A stretch of DNA of 64,000 nt. Source: Aurantiochytrium sp. KH105 (taxonomy: Eukaryota; Sar; Bigyra; Thraustochytrida; Thraustochytriidae). A model generated the notes under the pieces. It was not told where the DNA came from. It did not search any database and saw only the letters and a list, made by a program, of their open reading frames with translations. Positions within the stretch are counted from its first letter, which is position 1, and each line of letters starts with the position of its first letter. This document shows, one piece after another, positions 48,426-57,927 of this stretch. The position numbers were made by a program, and so were the translations under genes. The DNA is taken from the NCBI GenBank assembly GCA_003116975.1, contig BGKB01000196.1, forward strand, positions 1 to 64,000. The letters are read 5' to 3'.

Positions 48426-51400
48426 GGAGCCGGGTTTCGTCCCCTTTTCTCCATTCTGTTCTTTATTCGGTCGACCGTCGTGTCGCTCGCTGTCGCTGGC
48501 TGCCTCGCTGGCCGACAGTCGCCGTCGGCGGTACCTTCCGCGCCGCCATGCAGCAGCGCAGCTGCGACCAACTCACCGGCCGCGCGGCCACAGTCTCGGG
48601 CGCTCGAAGCGAGCCCGCGCGCGCTTTCGGATCGCATCGCGGCGGCGGCGGCGGTTCCAAGGCTCGCCCTGTGCCGGACCGGTTGCCACTTCGGCCCAGA
48701 TCCAGATCCGAGTGACCTCTCTAGACACTTGGCGAGAGTGCGTTGTGAGGGTGAGTTGACCAGAGCGGGAAAAAAAAAAAGAAAAAAAGGGGGAATACCC
48801 CCCCCCCTCCCTGCGCGTCGCTTCGCCTCGAGCCCGCGCGGGTCGACGGCTCGCGCTCCCAGGGCTCCTGCCGCTTTGTTTTCCTTTGCATTGCTTTGCG
48901 GTGCTTGCTGTTGCGTTGCGTTGCTCTTTTTTGCTCCGCTCCGCTCCGCCGGCTTTCGCTTCGCTGGCAGCAAAATGGTTGAAGGTGAGGGGAGGCGGGC
49001 GATCGACCGACCGGTCGATGCCACCCGCAGCGGCCCCCGCAGCCTCCGCAGCCGCCGCAGCGGGCCGGCCGCGGCCTGCAGCTGCAACTGGCAGTGGAGC
49101 TGACGCAAAGCCCGGGACGGGTGCGCGGCGTCGCGGCCGCGACTCGCCATATGCCGCGCGTGTGTGGGGGGCGCCCTCTGCCTCGGGCGCGCGCAGTGAC
49201 GCTAGCTTGCAGCTTCGGCGGCGGCGGGCGGCAGCTTCCTGGAGACGATGACGACAACGGTATCTTGGGCCCGCTCTGCGGGGGAGGGGCGGGCCCGAAG
49301 GCGTGGTGTCACGCCTCGCTGCGGATTTCACGCGGAGGCTCAATCCAACCTCGAACAGTCGGCGGCGCCGCGCGGTTCGCCCGCCTGCAGCTCTGCTGGC
49401 TGCCGCGCCGAGGGTTCTTTACGGGCGGCTGAAACCAGGGCTCGCGATGTTTCGCTTTGCGGCTCTTTAATCTTCCTTGTTGGTCGGTTGCTGGCCTTTT
49501 TGTGCAATGGCGGCCTGTGCTGTTGCCTCTGTCTCTGTTTCGGTCGTCAGCGCTGGCTGGAGCTGATCGTGAGCAGCTGTTCTAACGTCCGTTTTTCCAT
49601 TCGACGCTATCGCCGCCGCCGCCGCCGCCGCCGCCGCGCCGAGTTCCCCCAGGAAGCCCGTCGTCGACCGCGCCGGCGACGCGACGCGCAGCTGCTGCAA
49701 GCTCGGGCGCAGCGGTGAAGCGCGGCCCGTTTTTCCCTTTTCTGTCAGCTCGTGCCTGCCACCATGGCCACAGCGCAAGGCGAATCGTGGGTGTGCACGG
49801 GCAAGGTCTGGACGTTAGAAAAGTAGTATGTGTGCAACGCGCGACTGAGATCCGAGTGTCTGGCCATACGTTTACAGTATACGTCTCGCCGGGCTCGCCT
49901 CAAGTCGGTTATTCGGACCGGTCGAAGTGAATTTGGCCAACGTGAAGTGTGAATAGACCCGGCGAGCGCGTGCGACAAGGCCGCGGCTCCGTTCGCGAGG
50001 CATGGCGACGCCAGAGGGCCAGCCAGCCAGCCAGCCAGCCATGCGAGGCAAGGCGAGCCTGGACGCGACGCGGACCTCGCCCTGCCGCCCGCTTCTGCGT
50101 CGCAGATCAAGCAAGCAAGCAAGCGAGCGAGCTAGCATGCCTGCCTGCCAGCCACGGACGGGGCTCGCGACCGGCCCGCGCCCAGACGGAGCCGGAGCCG
50201 GAGCCGGAGCCAAGCGTGATGTGAATGTCCTGGCGCTCGATCGATCGCTCGCTCGATCACTGTCAATCAATTTCAATCACAGTCAGTCAATCGGCAGCGA
50301 AAGACGAGTTGATTGGTGAAAGAATTCAATTTACCGGTCCGGGCTGCTGGCGTCAGCGGCGCCAGATGGACCCGGCGGACTTGCTTGGGTGGACTCGGCG
50401 GCGGCCGGAGCTCGGAAATTTCATTGTTCTCCTCGTTTCTCCGCTGTTCGCGATACGAATCGAATCGAATCGAATCGACGCATTTGCTGCTAGTATACTT
50501 ATACCGCAACCGGCTTTTGCTGCTGTTGTAGTGGAGTATAATAAGCCCTTGGCGGCACTGGCAGTGCCAGTGGTGACAGTCAGGCAGGTGCAATTGAAAC
50601 CGCGGGTAGTTTCGAGTGGCGGTTTGTTTGTTTGTTTGTTTGTTTGTTTGTTTGTATGTATACAATGTGGCGCAACCTGCCGGGGCCGGGCTGGCGAGAG
50701 ATGAAGCGTCGCGGCAGGCCCAGAAGCCGCCAGCCGGCTTGGCGGATCTCGCTGGAGCGAGGCGTTTTTGCATGAATTTGCTGCACCGTGTGTGGATGTG
50801 TCGCAGCAGGCAGGTTTGAAAGTCACTCCGGTCCACCTGGCTGATCATGGACCTGCTTGTTCTTGATCACAGGCGGCGCAGATGTGCATGCAAGATAGAT
50901 ACTACACACGTGCTTCTTTGGCGGTGGATGATTGGATGATTGGATGACCGATCGATCGATCGACCCTGCCATGATGCCCTCCCTCGTGGAGTATCTTGTG
51001 CGATGATGAGCTTCGTGGAGGCATCGTCCGGGCCGCGCAAGTCGAAGAGCAGCTGCAGCAGCTGCAGCAGCGTCGACGGAAACGGATGCGAGCTGCGGAT
51101 TCAGAACCACGCCTCGTTCTTGGCTTCTTCTGCACCCCGTCTCCCCATTTCTCTCGCGTTCTCCCCTGCTCTTTCCTCGCCGCTCTCGCACCCGCACCAC
51201 CTGCCAGCCGCAGCCGCAGCCGCAGCCGCAGAGACCGGCGCGCGCCCGCTTCGACGCATCTGCGCGGGGCCGATCCTCGTCAGAGCGGAGCAGCTGCAGC
51301 AGCTATGGCTACAGGCAGGCAGGCAGGGGCGCGCAAGAACGCTGCGGCGGAGCGCCGTCTCGCATCGCCATACCTACCTCCCACGAAGAAATGCAGGAAG

Positions 51401-53055
51401 CGATGAGGGAAGAGCACGCCAGGAGCGGAGCGGAGCGGAGCAGAGCGGAGCAGCGCGGCCGCGTTCGTTCGTTCACGGCGCGCAGGATGCGGCTGCGCGA
51501 GCTGAGAAGGGATGGAGGGGAGGGCGAGGCGAGGCAGGGAAGAAGAGGGAGGGAAGGGAATGAACGACGGGAAGGAGGGGCGGGAAGGGAGGGAAAGTCT
51601 GGACAGAGAGAGGAAGAAGGAGGAAGGAAAATCTTGGACCGAACTCGAAATTTGAACCCGAGTGACCCGGATTCCGCATCCGTCGCCCCGCAGCCGGCGG
51701 CCGGGACACACTGAGAGAGATAGACAAACAGACAAGAGAGGAGGGACAGTGACGGACGCGCCTCGCTCCCTCGCTCCCTCGCGCTGTGCCGCACAGCGCA
51801 GAGCAGCGCAGCGCCGTGCAGCGCAGTGCCTCCCCGAACTGAGCTGCGACGCAGGTAGCAGCAGCGAGCGGCCCGCCACGCCGTCCCGGGCTGCCTCGCG
51901 CCGCTCCGGCGAGCCGGCCTCGGCTCCCCCCCGGCTGGGCTTCTCACGGAAAGAAAAAAAAAAAGAAAAAAAGAAGAAGCACCCAAATTTTCTTTCTTTC
52001 CTTTTTTTCTTTTTGTTTTCTGGCTGTCCGCGTGTTTGTTTCACATCCGCACCGGCGGGAGGGCGGCGACGCGGCGACGCGGCGCGGGAGGAGGCCGCGC
52101 GCCCAGGGTGCCCTCCCCGCCCCCGCCGGCGCCGGCAGCTCGCGACTCCGCGGGGGCAGGAAGGCCGGCCGCGGGAAGATACCGCTGTTTCGTTCCGATT
52201 TCCCCGCCTGCCTGCCCGACAGCCCGCCGATCCACCGCCCGCCGGCGCCGCGTCGCCCGCGCGCGAGCGAGCCAAGCCAGGCCTGGGCCGCGCGAGCTAG
52301 CTATAGCTAGCTAGAATAAGCCTGGCATCGCGAAGACCGCCACCGCCGCGCGGCAGATAGCGCACGTGGATGGAGCGTGTGGGGGGTGTGTGTGTGGCTG
52401 TGGCGGAGGAGGAGAGCGGCGGGTTTTTTTCCTAGCTCGAGGGCGAGCCCCGGGTCCTGCGAAGGCATGTCCGGCAGGCGAGGGAGCGGCAGCTCGTGCC
52501 GGCCACTCGGCGTCGGAGGGCGGGGCGGGCTGGGCTGGGCTGGGCTGGGCTGGAATTGGTTTGGCGCGGGTGCGGGCGAGTCTGAATCGGCGGCGGCGGG
52601 CGAGCGCGCTTTGGATTATTTATTTCAAATTGCTTCAGAGCGGTTTTCACGACCTCGGGCGCGCCTCGAGCGATCGCATGGACGCTTGCTGATGCACGCA
52701 CGGGTGGAGGAGGGAGGGAGGGAGGGAGCCGTGGACGCACCCGTGCGTGCCGCAGGACCAGGAAGGCGCGGCGCAGCAGGGCGGCGCATGGTTCTTTCCT
52801 TCTTTCCTTCTTTCTTTTCTTTCTCTCTGAACGAGAGGCGCAGGCAGCCAGGAAGAAAGAAGAAGTAAAAAGTAATGCGCGCCAGACGCACAGAGAGAGG
52901 GAGGAGGGGGGGGGGGGCAGTGGGGGAGAAGGCGCGGCGGAGCGAGCCAAGAACAAGCGCATCCTTTTTTTGCGGCCTCCCACCTCGGTACGCAGACCCG
53001 AATCGAGCCAGCCGCCCTGAGAGCGCGAGCGGGCGTCCCCTCTTCCCCGCGCCCT

Positions 53056-53086
<31 letters not shown>

Positions 53087-53952
53087 GAAGCGAGGCGAGG
53101 CGAGGCGAGGCACCCCGCGAGCCGAGCGGAGCGGAGTGGCTGCAGGCAGGGAGAGAGAGACAGACAGACAGACCCGCAGCGCATCGGACTGGAGGCAATC
53201 GTCCTCGTCGCGGCGGAAAACTCGGTTCAAACGACGAATTAGGCAAGCAGGCGAGCGCCGTCTCCGTCTCCGTCTCCATCTGTATCTTGGCCGTCGTCGT
53301 CGCCGCCCTCATCCTCGCGAGATCGCGGCGTACGCTGCTGCGTGCCGCCTGCTTCGAACCCTCGAACTCGTTCAAAACGCGCGCGCTGAAAGGCCGCCAA
53401 AGCCAAAGCCAAGCCAAGCCAAGCCAAGGCAAACTACGCCAAGCCGCACCCGAACCCGGCCTCCTCGCCGCCAGGCTGACAGACAGACTGACAGACAGAC
53501 AGAAAGACAGACGGCGCAGGGCGACCGCCGGCGCCGCCGCGAGCCTCACGTGAGACCTGGAACGACGGTCCGCCAGTCATACCGATCCGGGCCCTCCAGG
53601 GACAGACAGCGCCGCGAGAGCGGCCTCCTGGTCTGGTCTAGCTGCTGCTTGCTGGCTCGCGCCGGACCGCCGCCGTCCCCAGAGAGAGAGAGAGCGAGCG
53701 AGCGAGAGAAAGGAGAGCGGCGTGACGTGGGCTGACGCAAGTTCGACCTCCCGGTCCTCCGTGTGTCCCAGGCGGGCCCGGAGAGCCAAAGCCGGAACTG
53801 CCTGGCGGGAAGCCCAGGCCCCCCGCCCGGTCCACGCACGCGCCTGACATTCATTCATTCATTCATTCCTGCATTCGCACGCGAGCACGCTGCGTTGCCA
53901 CGCGAGCAAGGGGAGAAAAGGTGGACCGAGCGAGCGAGAACGAGAGAGCAGC

Positions 53953-55575
53953 ATGCCCTCGGCCAAGAAACTCACGTGGTCCAACGAGGAGGACGTCGTC
54001 CTTAAGCGCGTGCTGGCGCAGGCCGGCGTGCAGCGACTGAGCAACGGCGCCATCGTCCTCAACGGCAGCTGGGGAGACGTCGCCACGCACCTGCCCGGAC
54101 GCAGCGCCAAGCAGTGCCGCGAGCGATGGCGCTTCAACCTCTGCCCCGATATTAACAAGTCCGAGTGGTCCTGCGAAGAGGACGCCACACTCATCGAGAA
54201 CCAGCTCAAAGTCGGCAACCAGTGGGCCCTCATCGCAAGACAACTCGATGGACGCACAGAAAACAGCGTCAAGATCCGCTTCAAGTCCATCCTTCGCGCG
54301 AGCCGCCGCGTTTGGACTGCCAAGGACGACGCCGACCTCATGGCGCTCCACAAACTCATGGGATCCAAGTGGAGCATCATTGCCGAGCGCATGCCCAACC
54401 GCACACGGAACGGCGTCAAGACTCGCTTCCTCGTACTCCGGAATGGCGTCTCCGAGCGCCCACTTCTCCCGGGAGCCGCCGAGCAGCTCTTTCGTACCGC
54501 AAGATATGCTGACCTGGTGGAACGATTCATCGAGTCTGCCGGCGTGCGCAAGCTCGTGCCCTCGTCTGCCACGCAAAGCCAGCCGCAAGCCAACACGTCC
54601 ACATCTGTGTCCGCAACGACCCCACTGTCCCCACAGACGCACGCCTTGCAACAGCAGCACCACAACCAGATTCACCACCAGCACGCGGGCCAGATGCGCA
54701 CGCTGCGCCCATCGCATTCGGACATGGCAAGTCCACAGACCGTCCCGCTCCCAGACATGCTCGCGCCCGAAACGCGTCACCCCTCGTTCGCCTCGGAAGA
54801 ATTCGCCGAGGACGAGCGCCAGACCCACGGCGCCATGGGCAAGCTGAGTCGCTCGTCCTCGAAGCGATCCGCTCCCTGGATGGACGCCGAGGCAATGGCG
54901 GCCTCGAGCCGGAACATTCCTGGATCCACACTCTCGAGCCCGGACCTCGGCCCTCTCAGCATTGGCGCTCTTCATCCTACAAAACGCTCACGATCCGCGT
55001 ACCCCGAAGGTGCAGATGAGTCTCTCCTCGATATCCTCGCACCCCATGCCAACCGCGAGTGGCGTCTTCAGCGCCAGGCTCAGCAGCAACAACAACAACA
55101 ACAATACCATCACTATGCACCGCAGCAGCAACAGCAGCCACACGCATACCGACAAACCTTTCACAACTTCAAGTCGCACAGCGCCGCAGCCGAGCCCCTC
55201 GATGCTGCAGACTCGATCGAAAATCGCGCGCCCCCTCCGCCGGCATCATCGTCGTTAGCATCCTCAGCGACGCAATTTAATAACCCCCACAACAGACACC
55301 AAGACTTTGAACGCCACACATCGCTAGCGTCGTCTTCGTCATCAATGTCCCGCGACGACTTTTTGCAGTCGCAGCCCGTGCAAAACGGCGCCGCGACGTC
55401 TGCGTCGAACCCGGGCGGACTTTCTTCGTCAACACTGCAGCTGGCGCTGGCCTTGGCCAACTCGGACGCCCTCTTGCCACTCTCTGCCGCTGCGCTCTTT
55501 GTCCAAGAACAGCGCAACCAGCATCATCGTCATGGTGACGACCAGCGCGTGCGCTCCCTTCTCAAATTGTACTAA
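53953..55575 (+). CDS. Three-repeat Myb DNA-binding protein
   Basis: 540 residues, presumably a nuclear transcription factor. R1 (about 7-63) starts KLTWSNEEDVVLKRVLAQAG and ends AKQCRERWRFNL, with about ten extra residues between helix 1 and helix 2. R2 (about 68-115) starts SEWSCEEDATLIENQLKVGN and ends NSVKIRFKSIL. R3 (about 118-166) starts RRVWTAKDDADLMALHKLMG and ends NGVKTRFLVL. The third tryptophan of R2 and R3 is replaced by Phe (IRFKS, TRFLV), which differs from animal c-Myb. The remaining 370 residues are low complexity: Gln/His runs (CAA and CAG mixed), Ser runs and a PPPP patch, typical of a transactivation region. Targets are unknown; 3R-Mybs commonly control cell-cycle genes. 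Confidence 0.88.
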   Translation: MPSAKKLTWSNEEDVVLKRVLAQAGVQRLSNGAIVLNGSWGDVATHLPGRSAKQCRERWRFNLCPDINKSEWSCEEDATLIENQLKVGNQWALIARQLDGRTENSVKIRFKSILRASRRVWTAKDDADLMALHKLMGSKWSIIAERMPNRTRNGVKTRFLVLRNGVSERPLLPGAAEQLFRTARYADLVERFIESAGVRKLVPSSATQSQPQANTSTSVSATTPLSPQTHALQQQHHNQIHHQHAGQMRTLRPSHSDMASPQTVPLPDMLAPETRHPSFASEEFAEDERQTHGAMGKLSRSSSKRSAPWMDAEAMAASSRNIPGSTLSSPDLGPLSIGALHPTKRSRSAYPEGADESLLDILAPHANREWRLQRQAQQQQQQQQYHHYAPQQQQQPHAYRQTFHNFKSHSAAAEPLDAADSIENRAPPPPASSSLASSATQFNNPHNRHQDFERHTSLASSSSSMSRDDFLQSQPVQNGAATSASNPGGLSSSTLQLALALANSDALLPLSAAALFVQEQRNQHHRHGDDQRVRSLLKLY

Positions 55576-57762
55576 TTCCATTCCCTCCTGCTCGTGCCAG
55601 CGAGCACGTTTTTGACCCGGCCGCTGATGTTTCCTATTTATCCTCGTGATTTATTCTTCTCTTTTTATAAATACTCTCTCTGGCTTGTGCGATCTCATTG
55701 CTGCTCATGGAAAGTACTCATGCGCGAAACAGGTCAGCCCTTTCAAAATGAGAAGAGACGCGCGAGTGAAATTCCAGAAATTACCCTTTTGCATTCTGTC
55801 GCAGTCTCCGTGCTTTTCAGCCATCGCTTGCCTTGAGAAACTTTGGTGTGCCGCTCCTCTTGACCTTTTCCCGGGTTCCAAAATTGACAGGTCTAAAGTT
55901 CTTCAGGATTACCATCAGCCCAAAACGGTCTCGAAGCGGCCATCTTTTGAAGCAGGCGCTGCACTCGCCTCACAGCCCCTTCGATCCGACATCGTCTTGA
56001 CAAACGATACTTGGGAACCTGTCGAATTGATCGACTGTGACATGGGCACAAAGTGTCTATTGAATGAATGAATGCTGTCTCCGCGCGCCGATCGGCAAGG
56101 CTGCATCGATTTGATGCACAGAAATCCTTCAGCAATGCGAACTTGCTTTCGTGGCCTTGAAATTTAGAGTGAGAACCAGAAGCGCTATCAGCTCCCACTC
56201 ATTAGACCTAACTATGGGCGAATGCAAGATTGAAATGTGTGCAACAATAGCAGTACCCAGCCAGATGAAATGAGGATACTTGCCCGTCGCGGCATAACCT
56301 TGTTAGAATCAAGAGCATCATCAGATGTGACCACGACCAATTCCAGTCAATTTGTGTCGTGCAGGTACGGTTCGAGGAACGCTTTCATAGCCTCTTGCAA
56401 CCTTCTGTAGCCCCGCCGACCGATTGGAGCCATATAATTGGCGTCACGAACGAGGCTCTCCAAGGGTGCACCGAGGAAACGAAAATTTAAAGTTGATCTC
56501 CGGCCATCTGTGCTTCATTCAGCGACACAATCTATTCTTCACAGCACAGCGCCAATGTGTCTCACCAATCGATATCATCGGGGTCCCACATAATGCCTTG
56601 AAATCACCACACCTCGCCCATCATTTCTATGGTTCGACCACCTTTCTGAAGGCGAAAGGTGGCGCGATCGTCGCAAAATTTGCGAAAACCTCCTCGCGAA
56701 AGCTTGGCGTGAGCCATACGAGGACAGGCACCAGCGCTAAGAAGCGCTTAGAAGCGCTTAAGAGCTCTGATTGGCTCTGCGGGTTTCTGATTGGCTCTGC
56801 GGGTTTCTGATGTGCTCGAAATAGCGCAATGAGGTGCTCGTTCACTCGAAAATTGACACCGCGAACGCGCCTCAGCGTGTCCGCTTCTAGACGTGAGTTC
56901 GTGTCCGTCACCCCGGCCCCTTTCCTCTGCGCGCACACCACGTAGCCGCGGCTACGCGTTGGCAAGGTGCTGGTCGGGCCAGAGCCTGAAGAGTTCTACC
57001 ATCTAGACCATTTTTGTTGTTTTTGTCGTGCAGAACCGTTGAATGCAACACAGGCCGCGGAGCCCGGGGCCGCGGAGCCCGGGGCTGCGGGGCCCGGGCG
57101 GGCCATGGACACGACGGACACGGTCCGAGCTGTCAAATTGGACAGAAGCATTGAATCCAGAACCTTCAGCGAGCAGTTGCGCGCGGAGGTGGTTTGTAAG
57201 TTTCATATGTCACGATTGCCTTGCTTCAGTAAATTACTCTCGAAACAAGTCGTTCACAGTCGTTGAATGTGACACAGGTCCGCGCTGACAAGTTGGATAC
57301 AGGCATGACAATCCAGAACTTGATCTCGCGCGCGGAGGTGGGCTTAAGTCAACTTCTCGAAGATTTTACGCGTGGCGTAGTTTCGTCGAAGGTAAAAAAG
57401 TTGGCTCATTCTCTACACCACTGACCAAAGTCAACGTCCAATCACCGCTGACCAAGTCCTTCAGAGTCGTTGAGCTGCCCTGGTACTATCAATGAGACAA
57501 AAGCGACGGACAAAAGCATGGAATTTAAAAATTCAGCTCGAGCGCAGAGGGAGGTGAATTTTGTTCAACTCCCTCGTAGGTCATTGATGCCAAAGTTGGA
57601 TAACTTCGATGGATCCATTCCGTTCAATCACCGCTGACCAAGTTGTTCGGAGTCGTTGAATGTGAGATACGCGGCGGCGACGAGCTAGACAAAGGCATGG
57701 CAATCCAGAACTTCAACTCGCGCGCGAAGGTGAGGTTTTGCTAGCAAGCACACGCGAAGGCC
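55576..57762. other. Gap between Myb and the GREB1-like locus
   Basis: About 2.2 kb with nearly balanced base composition, unlike the other gaps. Contains a duplicated GATTGGCTCTGCGGGTTTCT (56769-56808), AGAAGCGCTTA direct repeats next to it, a CCCGGGGCCGCGGAG-type patch (57055-57100) and a series of degenerate repeats (57030-57745, listed separately). No gene is supported. Confidence 0.45.
57030..57745. repeat. Four degenerate direct repeats, spacing about 185-225 bp
   Basis: Each copy opens with a CGTTGAATGTGACACAGG-like block (GTTGA at 57038, 57262, 57469 and 57655). An AGTTGGAYACAGGCATGACAATCCAGAAC-like block follows, and most end in CTCGCGCGCGGAGGTG. Copies 3 and 4 are preceded by CAATCACCGCTGACCAAGT. 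Divergence is high, so the array is old. Confidence 0.7.
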
Positions 57763-57927
57763 ATGAGCGAAGACGCGGGCTCCCAGGAGGGCGGCTCCAA
57801 CCAACCTCTTGTGCTCGTTCTCAACGCGAGCCCGGCGACGAGCTTCGAAGAAGAGATCGAAAATAGACCGGAGGCCTTAAAGGCGCTTCGGGACGAGGTC
57901 GATGTCGAGGCGCTCTCGCAGCTTTAA
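57763..57927 (+). CDS. Upstream 54-codon segment, likely the detached N-terminus of the next frame
   Basis: Starts ATG 57763 (MSEDAGSQEGGSNQPLVLVL) and stops at TAA 57925, in the same frame as the 2024-codon frame that begins at the next codon. The acidic, hydrophilic composition is like that of the following segment, so the two read as one protein interrupted by a stop. No intron with acceptable signals and phase removes the TAA. Alternatives are an upstream ORF, a nonsense allele or a base error in the assembly. Confidence 0.45.
   Translation: MSEDAGSQEGGSNQPLVLVLNASPATSFEEEIENRPEALKALRDEVDVEALSQL

Larger units (their letters stand above)
47219..53952. other. Largest gap: 6.7 kb of GC-rich, repeat-laden sequence
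   Basis: No gene here is well supported. Contents: a 54-bp minisatellite (47355-47480); a weak candidate exon (48141-48425, listed separately); ATG 49764 in good context (ACCATGGCC) followed by only 20 codons, possibly a first exon; GTTT repeats (50622-50656); CCGAGG/GGGAGG purine tracts (51480-51620); GCGCAG repeats (51795-51830); GCTAGC repeats (52286-52312); GGGCT repeats (52530-52552); CGCA repeats (53056-53086) and ATTC repeats (53849-53868). The many overlapping open frames are Arg/Ala/Ser/Pro-rich in every phase, as expected from GC content. The Myb promoter and a long 5' UTR should occupy the last part. Confidence 0.4.

Noticed and set aside
48006-49150. 365-codon plus and 346-codon minus frames over the same stretch
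   Set aside because: Both are composition artefacts. Only the first 95 or so codons from ATG 48141 were kept, as a weak candidate exon.
51280-53735. Long frames on both strands (such as 51280-52275 and 52875-53735)
   Set aside because: Purine/pyrimidine tracts and CG repeats keep the frames open; no motif, no start context, no conservation argument.
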